A stretch of 64,000 nucleotides of DNA, taken from contig CALIXS010000026.1 of assembly GCA_938046095.1 (NCBI GenBank), forward strand, positions 62,001 to 126,000, given 5' to 3'. Under the pieces are notes generated by a model. It had not been told where the DNA came from, searched no databases, and was given only the letters and a program-made list of their open reading frames with translations. The DNA is from an uncultured Clostridia bacterium (GTDB lineage Bacteria; Bacillota; Clostridia; Peptostreptococcales; Anaerovoracaceae). Shown in pieces: positions 17,213 to 25,277 of the stretch. A program made the translations under genes and the position numbers. How positions within the stretch are numbered: position 1 is the first letter of the stretch; every line of letters starts with the position of its first letter.

Positions 17213-18184
17213 CTACACCTCCTTCCCGACGAGGAAACATCTGCACACATGGCCGTTGCCGAGATCCGTGAATGCAGGCGACTCGCTCGTGCAGCGCTTC
17301 GACGCATACGGGCATCTGTTGGCAAAACGACATTCCGGCTTTTTCTCCGTGATGCGCGGAACGGTGCCGTCGATCGTCTGGAGTCTGCCCTGCTTCTTTG
17401 TCTGACGGGGGAGCGCCTTCATCAGGAGCTTGGTGTAGGGATGCTTCGGATTTTTGAATATCTCGTACACGTCGCCCGTCTCTATCATCTCGCCTGCGTA
17501 CATTACGCCGATCCTGTCGGCTACTTCAGCTACGAGACCGAAGTTGTGCGTTATCAGCATTATAGCTGTGTTGTATTCGTCTCTCAGCCGCCTGAGGATC
17601 TCAAGAATCTGAGCTTCTATTGTCACATCGAGTGCTGTCGTAGGCTCGTCCGCTATGAGAAGCTCCGGGTTTCTCGAAAGCATCATTGCGATCATGACGC
17701 GCTGTCTCATGCCGCCGGAAAGCTCATGAGGAAAGCTTTCCGCACGCTCCGCGGCATCGGGCATTTTGACGTCTCTGAACAAATCTATTACCCTGTTCCA
17801 CGCCGTCAGCTTGTCGACATTGTCAAGCATGATGGCTTCCTGTACCTGCGAGCCGACTCTGAATACAGGGTTGAGCGAATCGAGCGGGTTCTGAAATATC
17901 ATGCCGATTTCCCTGCCGCGTATCTCTTCCATGCGTTTGTCGCCGGCCTGAGTAAGATCCTCTCCCTTGAAGCTGATCTTTCCCGTAACGGCAGCGTTGC
18001 CACCAGGGAGAAGCCTCAGGATACTGTGCGCGACAGTGGATTTTCCGCAGCCGGACTCGCCGACAACGGCGAAGATCTCGCCCTTGCAGATGGTCATGTC
18101 TACTTTGTTGACGGCGGAAAGACTTCCGCCTTTGACTCTGTAATCTATGGATAACTGATCAAGTCTAAGTAATTCTTCACTCAT
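17213..18184 (-). CDS. dppD: Dipeptide/oligopeptide ABC transporter ATPase (DppD-like)
   Basis: 323 residues. Walker A GESGCGKST, Q-loop IFQNPLDSLNPV, signature LSGGMRQRVMIAMML, Walker B LLIADEP, H-loop LITHNFG. The C-terminal cluster is CRFANRCPYASKRC. It lies 10 nt after dppC and 3 nt before dppF in a compact minus-strand operon. A long open frame on the plus strand opposite (16751-18154) is only a shadow of these two ATPases. Confidence 0.92.
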   Translation of the reverse strand: MSEELLRLDQLSIDYRVKGGSLSAVNKVDMTICKGEIFAVVGESGCGKSTVAHSILRLLPGGNAAVTGKISFKGEDLTQAGDKRMEEIRGREIGMIFQNPLDSLNPVFRVGSQVQEAIMLDNVDKLTAWNRVIDLFRDVKMPDAAERAESFPHELSGGMRQRVMIAMMLSRNPELLIADEPTTALDVTIEAQILEILRRLRDEYNTAIMLITHNFGLVAEVADRIGVMYAGEMIETGDVYEIFKNPKHPYTKLLMKALPRQTKKQGRLQTIDGTVPRITEKKPECRFANRCPYASKRCTSESPAFTDLGNGHVCRCFLVGKEV

Positions 18185-18194
18185 GGCCTGCCTC

Positions 18195-19040
18195 CTACTG
18201 CGACTTCATGTGAGGGTCGAGTATGTCGCGAAGCCCCTCGCCGAGAAGATTGAATCCGAGCGTCGTATATACGAGCGCAACGCCCGGGAATATGCTGAGC
18301 CACGGCGCCCTGCTTATATATTGCATGCCTTTGGAGAGGGCAAGTCCCCAATCGGGAGACGGAGCCTGTGAACCAAGTCCGAGAAACGACAGCGTCGTAG
18401 TTGACATTATAGTTCCGGGGAGGTTCATTGATACCATTACGATAAGAGACGGTACGACGTTAGGCAGTATGTATCTGAACATCAGCGAGGCCGAGCTTTC
18501 GCCGAACGCCTTACCCGTTTCGACAAACGCCATGGATCTCAGGGACAAGGTCTTTGCCCGTACAGGTCTCGCGTAGCTCGCCCATGCTACGAGCGAAATG
18601 GCGATTATGGTGTTTGTAAGTCCTTTGCCGAGTATAGTTACGACGGCGAGAGCCAGGATGGTTCCCGGTATGCACCACGTAAGATCCGTAAGGAAAGAGA
18701 AGACCCTGTCAACCCATTTCCCGAAAAATCCGCAGACGAGCCCGACGGTCACGCCGAGCACGAGTTGCAGCGAGGCTCCGAGGAACGCTACCCAAAGCGC
18801 GATCCTCGTGCCGTAGACTGTCCTGGAAAATACGTCGCGTCCGAGCTCATCAGTACCGAAAATGAAGCTTCCACTCGGAGCCGCCATCCTGCCGCCGACG
18901 TTCTGCTTCGCATAATCGTAAGGGGCGATATATGGAGCGAGAATGGCTATAATTATGACGCTGATGATTATAAGGAGACCTATCATGAAGTTTTTATTCT
19001 TCAGACAGTCGTGAAGTGTATCCTTTGTTCTCGTACTCAT
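18195..19040 (-). CDS. dppC: Dipeptide/oligopeptide ABC transporter permease (DppC-like)
   Basis: 281 residues, about six helices. The N-terminal pattern LKNKNFMIGLLIIISVI and FGTDELGRDVFSRTVYGTR are standard DppC signatures, and the EAA region reads FVETGKAFGESSASLMFRYILPN. The C-terminal LGEGLRDILDPHMK is also typical. It shares one base with the dppB stop (TGATG). It pairs with DppB to form the membrane pore. Confidence 0.92.
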   Translation of the reverse strand: MSTRTKDTLHDCLKNKNFMIGLLIIISVIIIAILAPYIAPYDYAKQNVGGRMAAPSGSFIFGTDELGRDVFSRTVYGTRIALWVAFLGASLQLVLGVTVGLVCGFFGKWVDRVFSFLTDLTWCIPGTILALAVVTILGKGLTNTIIAISLVAWASYARPVRAKTLSLRSMAFVETGKAFGESSASLMFRYILPNVVPSLIVMVSMNLPGTIMSTTTLSFLGLGSQAPSPDWGLALSKGMQYISRAPWLSIFPGVALVYTTLGFNLLGEGLRDILDPHMKSQ

Positions 19041-19978
19041 CAGTTATCACCTCCGCTCAGGGATGCTCTGATTCTCGGATCGAGCATGCCCGTGATGAGG
19101 TCGCTTGCGAGGTTGCAGAGCACCGTCAGGACGGCGATGACGAGGAGCACGGCCTGTACGACAGGAATATCCTGAACGACTATTGAATTGAGCAGAAGCG
19201 AGCCCATGCCCGGCATGCCGAATACCTTTTCGGTGATTACGGCACCCGTTATCATCCAGGGCAGCGACATGAAGAGGAGCGTAACTACGATGACGAGCGC
19301 GTTCCTGAGCACGTGCCTGTAAAGCACCGTTCGCCTTGGAAGTCCCTTGGCGTAGGCGGTCGTAACGTATTTCTCGTTGAGCACCTCGAGCACTTCGGCT
19401 TTGGTAATTCTTATTGTTGAACCGAGGCTCGACAGTGTGATCGTTATTACAGGAAGTATATAGTGCGCAGATGTTTCATATCCGCTTATGGGCAGCAGCT
19501 TCAGCTGCACCGCGAAAATGACTATGAGCAGGGTACCGAGCCAGAATGACGGCACTGCCGTGAATACAAGCGAAAGGTTTACGGTCAGCTTGTCGAGTAT
19601 GCTGTCCTTGTGTATCGCACAGTACAGTCCTAGAGGCAGCGCCAGGACCATTTCGAGCAGCAAAGCCCATCCGCAGAGTCTGATGCTGTAAGGAATGCGA
19701 TCCTTCATGAGCTTCCAGACGGCTTCCTTATACCTCGTCGATGTTCCGAAATCGAGATGCATCACCTTGCCCACCCAATTTTTGTACTGGACGAGAAAAG
19801 GGCGGTCGTAGCCGAGCTCGTGTGCGATCTCCGCTTTGCGGGCATCCGATACTCTGTCGCTTATAGCCAGGTCCACGGGGTCGCCCGGCATAAGGTACAT
19901 AAGACAGAATACCAGAAAGGAAACGGCAATGACGAGTAAGAGCCCGAGCAGGAGTCTTTTAATGATATAATCTCGCAT
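19040..19978 (-). CDS. dppB: Dipeptide/oligopeptide ABC transporter permease (DppB-like)
   Basis: 312 residues from the ATG at 19978, preceded by GGAGAAAGG; a TTG five codons upstream is the only other option and overlaps that site. The N-terminus MRDYIIKRLLLGLLLVIAV is typical of DppB, with LMPGDPVDL in the first loop and the EAA loop YVTTAYAKGLPRRTVLYRHVLRN. Six helices are predicted. It begins 39 nt after the hydrolase stop, so the hydrolase and transporter are probably one transcript. Confidence 0.9.
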   Translation of the reverse strand: MRDYIIKRLLLGLLLVIAVSFLVFCLMYLMPGDPVDLAISDRVSDARKAEIAHELGYDRPFLVQYKNWVGKVMHLDFGTSTRYKEAVWKLMKDRIPYSIRLCGWALLLEMVLALPLGLYCAIHKDSILDKLTVNLSLVFTAVPSFWLGTLLIVIFAVQLKLLPISGYETSAHYILPVITITLSSLGSTIRITKAEVLEVLNEKYVTTAYAKGLPRRTVLYRHVLRNALVIVVTLLFMSLPWMITGAVITEKVFGMPGMGSLLLNSIVVQDIPVVQAVLLVIAVLTVLCNLASDLITGMLDPRIRASLSGGDN

Positions 19979-20016
19979 GATACCTTTCTCCAATAACCGG
20001 TAACAAGTAATAATAA

Positions 20017-21456
20017 TCAGCTCTTATTCTCCATGCGCCGGTAGATTCTGCTGCCGCACCTTACGGCCCATGCTCCGGCGCCGCGAATGAAGAACTCGAG
20101 CGTATTGACTCTTTTTTTGTTTTCATCGTCCGATACTGCCGAAAACCTGCTGTTCCCGCAATAGAGAAGCCTGACGGGCGTACCCGCGTAATCGGCGACG
20201 GGATGCCCGTCGCGGAGTGAAACCTTTACGAGAGAAGGCTGCCCCTCCGCTGCGAGAAAATCGCCTGTGAGCGCCTCCGGGTCGGAGAATTCTCTGTCTA
20301 TCGGATCAAAAAGATATTGATCGGTTTCGGGCGGCAGTCCGAGTATCAGATTATACGCCGCCCAGATGAATGGATCGGGGTCCATTTCTCCCAGGTTACA
20401 GAGGACCGCGGCCGAATATCCCCCTTCGACAAAGCCTGCGGCTGTCGACGTGCCGTGCAGCGCACCGGTGTGCTCTCCTATAATTTTGCCGGCGAAGGTC
20501 CTCTTCTTGATGCCATAACAATATGTAGGAAATTTTCCGGCGGCGAAACCGCGTCCGACGAGCGCGTCTACGGCATAGGCGGGGATGGCCTGTACGCCCT
20601 CCCACATTCCGCCGTCACAGAGCATCTTATAGTATTTTGTTATATCGTGCGCCGTAGACTTCATACATGCGCAGCCTCTGAACGGAGGGAGCACCGAAAA
20701 ATCGTCGTCCTCGATAAGCTTGCCGTCCGCGTCCTTCTCAAAAAGACTCGTGATGTTGCCGCCTGAGAGAATGCGTGCCTCGCCGCCGTCGAGATCAAGC
20801 ACGGTGCGGGTCATACCGAGCGGTTCAAATATCCTCTCCTTAAGGAAATCCTCGAGCGGCATATCGGCGACCTGATCGACGACATAAGAGAGCAGAGCAT
20901 ATCCCTCGTTGGAATAGCTCATATATTCTCCGGGCTGTCCGAGCGTGGTATAGCCCTCGTGACCGTAATCGCCGGCGGAGATGTAATCGATTATCTGGTC
21001 GATAGTGTTCATTTTGTTGGGAGCGGAAGCGACCATCGCCTTGTGCCATTCGTTTTCGGTCTCCGTGCTGTTCATTGCGATGGACCATTCCAAAGGTTGG
21101 ATGGGCGGGATACCGGCGGTATGCATGGCGAGGTGCCTGAGCGTGACGAGATCGCTCGGCGTGCCGGGTACTTTGAAGCTCGGAAAATACTTATATACCG
21201 GATCGTCAAAGCTCACCTTTTGCTCGGACTCGAGAATCGCCAGCGCGAGAGTCGTAAAGGATTTGCTCAGCGAGGCCAGGCCCATAACCGTATCGCCGTC
21301 AACGGCCAGGCCGCTGCGGAGACTGCGTTTCCCGAAGCCGCGGTCGTATATTATTCCCTTCGGCCCGCGAATGCAGACAGCAATACCGGGGCAGCCGGAA
21401 TTATCAAAAAGCTCCGAAACGTAATGGTCGAAGCGTTCAATATCGGATTTCTCCAT
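20017..21456 (-). CDS. Beta-lactamase-family serine hydrolase (class C/PBP4-star fold), cytosolic
   Basis: 479 residues from the ATG at 21456, which has GGAG 8 nt upstream; the ATG four codons earlier has a poor site. The Beta-lactamase (PF00144) fold is shown by S62-L-S-K65 (nucleophile motif), the YSN motif in EYMSYSNEGYALLSYVV, and a GEHTGALHGTS region in place of the KTG strand. There is no signal peptide, so it acts in the cytosol. Family members include D-aminopeptidases, D-Ala-specific peptidases and esterases. Being first in an operon with dppBCDF and followed by dacF suggests hydrolysis of imported D-amino-acid-containing peptides, which is inference. True beta-lactamase activity is unlikely in the cytosol. 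Confidence 0.8.
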   Translation of the reverse strand: MEKSDIERFDHYVSELFDNSGCPGIAVCIRGPKGIIYDRGFGKRSLRSGLAVDGDTVMGLASLSKSFTTLALAILESEQKVSFDDPVYKYFPSFKVPGTPSDLVTLRHLAMHTAGIPPIQPLEWSIAMNSTETENEWHKAMVASAPNKMNTIDQIIDYISAGDYGHEGYTTLGQPGEYMSYSNEGYALLSYVVDQVADMPLEDFLKERIFEPLGMTRTVLDLDGGEARILSGGNITSLFEKDADGKLIEDDDFSVLPPFRGCACMKSTAHDITKYYKMLCDGGMWEGVQAIPAYAVDALVGRGFAAGKFPTYCYGIKKRTFAGKIIGEHTGALHGTSTAAGFVEGGYSAAVLCNLGEMDPDPFIWAAYNLILGLPPETDQYLFDPIDREFSDPEALTGDFLAAEGQPSLVKVSLRDGHPVADYAGTPVRLLYCGNSRFSAVSDDENKKRVNTLEFFIRGAGAWAVRCGSRIYRRMENKS

Positions 21457-21516
21457 AAATTTCTCCATCTTTCAACATTTTAACAAATTAACAAAAAAAA
21501 TCCGTTCCTCTTGTAA

Positions 21517-21565
21517 ATTGTAACATAAAAATATGGAAAAGCAATCTTCACTTATATGGTATAAT
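21517..21565. promoter_or_regulatory. Overlapping divergent promoters for the hydrolase-dpp operon and the MFS gene
   Basis: Minus strand: TTGCTT (complement of 21539-21544), 16 bp, then TGTTACAAT, an extended -10 (complement of 21517-21522). Plus strand: TGGTATAAT, an extended -10 with the hexamer at 21560-21565 and no clear -35. The two promoters share about 50 bp, so firing of one should affect the other. Confidence 0.55.
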
Positions 21566-21571
21566 TGGCAT

Positions 21572-22804
21572 ATGTTTAACAAATTGTTCAGGGAATACAA
21601 AGGTTTACGGAGAGAAAACTACATATTGTTTTTTGGCCGCCTCATGACTAATCTGGGAGCGATGATATGGCCGGTGCTGACGATGATACTCGACCAGAAG
21701 CTCGGAATGAGCGCGGAAAAGATAGCGGGATATCTCGTCGTTTTCGTACTGATAGGGCTTCCGGTATCGATGATCGGCGGCAAAATAGCGGATCGGTTTG
21801 ATAAGAAGATGAACATAGTCTACTGCGATATCGTATCGATAGTCCTGCTGATCGTCTGCTCTTTTATCAGGCTGTCACTCTGGTCTATAATTCTTATGGC
21901 CGTGGCGGCTTTAGCGCAGCTCATGGAGTCGGCGTCCTACGACTCGCTCGTGGCGGACATCACGCCTGCGGCGGACAGAGAAAGAGCTTATTCCCTGAAC
22001 TATCTCGGCGCCAACATCGGGCTTATACTTTCGCCGACTATCGCCGGATTTTTGTTCGCAAATTACCTCTGGTTGTCGTTTCTTCTGAGCGGCCTCGGCA
22101 TAGCGAGCTCGACGATCCTTATTTTTTTTAAGATACACAATATAAAGCCTGTCAGAGAATCGACGCATTACGAAGTGCGTCGAGATGGCGAAAGTTCCCT
22201 AAGGGTGCTTCTTGACAACAAGGTGATGTTGTTTTATCTGATAGCCATAAGCCTGATGGGGGCGGCATACAACCAGCTTAACTACCTGATACCGCTCGAT
22301 ATGGGTGCAGAGCACGGCGCGACGGGGGCGGCCATATTCGGCACTATGACTAGCACCAACTGCATAGAGGTCGTCATCTTTATGCCGCTCGTAACGGCGT
22401 GGTTCAGGAGGCTGTCCGAAACCGTGAAGACCCTTATCGGCGGGGTGCTTATAGTGGCCGGGCTTCTTATGTTCAGGAGCCTTCTCGGAACTGTTCCGAT
22501 GTATTATGCGGCAATGACCGTATTTACGCTCGGCGAGGTGTTCTATACGCTTCCGCGGAGCCCGTACATATCGAACCGTACTCCTGCAAGTCACAGGGGC
22601 AGGATAAACAGCATTCAGGTTATAATGAGCGGGGCGGCGAGCGCCGTCACACAGCTTATAGCCGGGAAGCTCTATGACGGAATGGGGTCGTGGCCGGCGT
22701 GGACGTTCGTTCTGGCTGTAGGTACGCTCGCGTGCGTTCTTTCCATGCTCATAATACCGCTCGACAAAAAAGCCTACCCGAAAATCGGAGGTAAGAACAG
22801 ATGA
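21572..22804 (+). CDS. Major facilitator superfamily transporter
   Basis: About 410 residues and 10-12 predicted helices. The first helix begins at NYILFFGRLMTNLGAMIWPVL. The loop 2-3 region GGKIADRFDKKMN matches the MFS GX3D-R-[K/R] signature, and the second half has a related ASHRGRINSIQ segment. I chose the ATG at 21572 because it lies 6 nt after the -10 box; an in-frame ATG at 21533 lies upstream of that box. There is no Shine-Dalgarno site, so the mRNA may be leaderless. It overlaps the following DUF1275 gene by 4 nt. Drug efflux is the usual role of the nearest MFS types, but the substrate is unknown. Confidence 0.8.
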   Translation: MFNKLFREYKGLRRENYILFFGRLMTNLGAMIWPVLTMILDQKLGMSAEKIAGYLVVFVLIGLPVSMIGGKIADRFDKKMNIVYCDIVSIVLLIVCSFIRLSLWSIILMAVAALAQLMESASYDSLVADITPAADRERAYSLNYLGANIGLILSPTIAGFLFANYLWLSFLLSGLGIASSTILIFFKIHNIKPVRESTHYEVRRDGESSLRVLLDNKVMLFYLIAISLMGAAYNQLNYLIPLDMGAEHGATGAAIFGTMTSTNCIEVVIFMPLVTAWFRRLSETVKTLIGGVLIVAGLLMFRSLLGTVPMYYAAMTVFTLGEVFYTLPRSPYISNRTPASHRGRINSIQVIMSGAASAVTQLIAGKLYDGMGSWPAWTFVLAVGTLACVLSMLIIPLDKKAYPKIGGKNR

Positions 22805-23481
22805 AAGCCAAAGATTATAAAAAAAAGCAGATGTCGGAGGCGACGTTGGTAATGGCGGTACTTACCGTTTCGGGCGGGCTTCAGGATGCGTATTCGTATT
22901 TTGTGCGCGGACAGGTTTTTGCCAATGGCCAGACGGGCAATATAGTCCTGATGAGCGCAAAATTATACGACGGCGATTTTGCCGGAGCATTTCGTTATCT
23001 CATACCGATCACCGCATTCACCGCGGGTGTTTTTGTCGCTGAGCAGATACACAGCAGATACAAACACGCGTCGCTGCTCCACTGGCGTCAGCTTATAGTC
23101 GCCATCGAGGCCGTGATGCTTCTATTCGTCTCGTTTCTGCCTGTATCGCAGGAATACAATATGGCCGCAAACGCCGTAACGAGCTTTGTATGCGCGATGC
23201 AGGTCCAGACTTTCCGCAAGGTCAACGGCTGCTCGTACGCGAGCACGATGTGCATCGGCAACATAAGGAGCGGTATGGAATTACTCGGCGCATATGTGCG
23301 AACAAAAGAGAGTCGCCTGCTCAGGCAGGCTGGGCAGTATTTCTTTGTAATACTGATGTTTAGTCTCGGGGCGGGATTGGGGGCAAAGCTGTCCGAACCG
23401 TTCGGAGGCAGGATGATACTCATTTCCTGCGTTCTTCTTGGTACAGCCTTTGCCCTCATGCATATAAAGCGGGAGAGTTGA
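22801..23481 (+). CDS. DUF1275 (YoaK-like) membrane protein
   Basis: 226 residues with about six helices. The family pattern is clear: GGLQDAYSYFVRGQVFANGQTGNIVLM near the N-terminus and MQVQTFRKVNGCSYASTMCIGNIRSG in the middle. DUF1275 proteins are integral membrane proteins of unknown function. The ATG overlaps the MFS stop codon by 4 nt, so the two are translationally coupled. Confidence 0.88.
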   Translation: MKAKDYKKKQMSEATLVMAVLTVSGGLQDAYSYFVRGQVFANGQTGNIVLMSAKLYDGDFAGAFRYLIPITAFTAGVFVAEQIHSRYKHASLLHWRQLIVAIEAVMLLFVSFLPVSQEYNMAANAVTSFVCAMQVQTFRKVNGCSYASTMCIGNIRSGMELLGAYVRTKESRLLRQAGQYFFVILMFSLGAGLGAKLSEPFGGRMILISCVLLGTAFALMHIKRES

Positions 23482-23501
23482 CGAAATGTCGAAACGTATT
23501 A

Positions 23502-23530
23502 TTGTATGATGTCTTATAATGTCATATAAT
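23502..23530 (+). promoter_or_regulatory. Promoter and GTCATA repeats before the ABC exporter pair
   Basis: TTGTAT (23502-23507), 17 bp and TATAAT (23525-23530). The hexamer GTCATA is repeated at 23521, 23542 and 23551, flanking the expected transcription start, which would suit a repressor or activator site. Confidence 0.55.
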
Positions 23531-23636
23531 ATGATTTATAAGTCATAACTGTCATACTATTTCTTCGCACAGTGCGGTTATGCCGCGTGGTAAGGATATC
23601 GACACCGGATTATATGATCGGGAGGTTTTGTGGCAG

Positions 23637-25277
23637 ATGAAGATGTTTACGGCAGCTCTGCGGAATATTAAGGGGTATCGGGTATATATCGCGATTATCA
23701 TATGTCTTTGTATAGTGTCACCGGTTATCTCAATTTTTGCGTCGTCCTCATTGGGGGATTTGACGGAAAGTCTGACGGAGCGGGGCTTTTTTGAAGGTAC
23801 GGTTCGGATGGCTCTGGCGGTCGCCGCTTTCTTCACTGCAGATGTTATGCTGGAGTTTGCATTCAACTATACAGCCGGCGCGGCAGAGGGCGCTTCCTTT
23901 TCGGAGCTGGAGGCTGCGCTCGCCCGCAAAACGGATACCTTTGATACAGACGACCCGAGACTCGTTAAAACGGGCGATATGTATAACCGCATTTCAAATG
24001 ACATACCGGACGCGGCGAAGTTTCTTTCGTGCAGTCTGCCCGACCTTTTGAGAAAAACGTTCATGGCGGCGATCGTGCTCGTCCATATTTTTCGCGTTCA
24101 GTGGAAGCTTGCGGCGATATACTGCGGAGCGGTAGCCGTTTCTACGCTTTTGCAGATCGGAGCGAGCAAAATACTCGAGAGGGACGCGGCGCAGCTCAAA
24201 AAGACCGAAGTGGCATTAAATTCGGTATACGGCGATATGGCGGACAATCGCCTCGAGGTTAAACTCTTCAGAGCTCATTCGTTTGCTGAACAAAAAGCGT
24301 GCGAAGCCGATAAGGCTAACCTTGACATACAGCTCAAAATAAGCAAAAAGTCCATGCCTCTCGGCATGGTCGGATTGATCTGCGGCCTTATTCCGATTTT
24401 CAGTATATGTATCGCCGGCCTTTACATGATACAGAGATCGTACGTTACGCTGGCAGTATTCCTGACAATATATTACCTCTGCCAGAGAATCGTTCAGTCA
24501 CAGCTGCATTATGTCGATCTGATCAAATCGCTTCGTCTTGTAGCTCCTTCCGTAAAGCGGACAGAGGATTTTCTGTGGGGATCGGCGATGAAGCCTTCGG
24601 AGAGTTCCTTAAAGCCTCAGGCTGAGGCGGCAGCGGCTCGGGCGAGTAAACCGGAGGAGACCGAAGAGGCATCGGACGTTCAGGGCGACGGCGGCATCGT
24701 ACTTAAGAATGTAGGCTATACGTACCCGGGAGCGGAGAGTCCGGTATTCAGTGACATAAATATCGATATAAGTCCGGGAGAGAAAGTAGCCCTTGCCGGA
24801 AAGAGCGGCAGTGGAAAATCGACGCTGCTGCGAATAATGGCCGGGCTGCTGAAATCGGATGCCGGAACGGTGAGCTGCCTGAAATCCGTTTTCTGTCCGC
24901 AATTCCCGGCTTTGTTCACGGGAAGCATATATCAGAATATCAGCGGTTTTGAAAAAGAGGACGAAGCGGGCAGGGCGCGCTGCCGTTCTTTGTTGAACGA
25001 GCTTCATCTGTATGCCGATCCTGACAGCGATGTGAAAAAGCTGAGCGGAGGAGAAAAGCAAAGGGTGGCGATCGCCAGAACATTGTTGTCCGAGCGCGAT
25101 ATTCTCCTGTTTGATGAACCTCTGTCCGCGCTTGATGCGGCTACTACAGAGGCGGTTGTAAATACTGTAATCAGGCGTGCAGGCTCGCGTACGTTAGTTA
25201 TGGCGCTTCATAACGTCGAATTGTACCGTTACTTTGACCGCGTAATTTCCGCGGAGCAGGGAGGCATTCATGAATAG
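23637..25277 (+). CDS. ABC exporter half-transporter (membrane plus ATPase domain), first subunit
   Basis: 546 residues from the ATG at 23637, with GGAGG 11 nt upstream; the in-frame ATG at 23580 lacks a site. An exporter-type membrane domain (about 1-300) is followed by an ATPase domain: Walker A GKSGSGKST, signature LSGGEKQRVAIARTL, Walker B ILLFDEP. The Q-loop segment reads SVFCPQFPALFTGSI and the H-loop MALHNVE, where the usual SHR/THR context is altered. A low-complexity Ala/Glu linker (about 324-347) joins the domains. The gene overlaps the next by 8 nt, and the pair should form a heterodimer. Substrate unknown. Confidence 0.87.
   Translation: MKMFTAALRNIKGYRVYIAIIICLCIVSPVISIFASSSLGDLTESLTERGFFEGTVRMALAVAAFFTADVMLEFAFNYTAGAAEGASFSELEAALARKTDTFDTDDPRLVKTGDMYNRISNDIPDAAKFLSCSLPDLLRKTFMAAIVLVHIFRVQWKLAAIYCGAVAVSTLLQIGASKILERDAAQLKKTEVALNSVYGDMADNRLEVKLFRAHSFAEQKACEADKANLDIQLKISKKSMPLGMVGLICGLIPIFSICIAGLYMIQRSYVTLAVFLTIYYLCQRIVQSQLHYVDLIKSLRLVAPSVKRTEDFLWGSAMKPSESSLKPQAEAAAARASKPEETEEASDVQGDGGIVLKNVGYTYPGAESPVFSDINIDISPGEKVALAGKSGSGKSTLLRIMAGLLKSDAGTVSCLKSVFCPQFPALFTGSIYQNISGFEKEDEAGRARCRSLLNELHLYADPDSDVKKLSGGEKQRVAIARTLLSERDILLFDEPLSALDAATTEAVVNTVIRRAGSRTLVMALHNVELYRYFDRVISAEQGGIHE

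Noticed and set aside
16751..18154. 467-codon open frame on the plus strand
   Set aside because: It runs antisense across both DppD and DppF, whose motifs are intact; no ribosome site and no protein-like motifs of its own.
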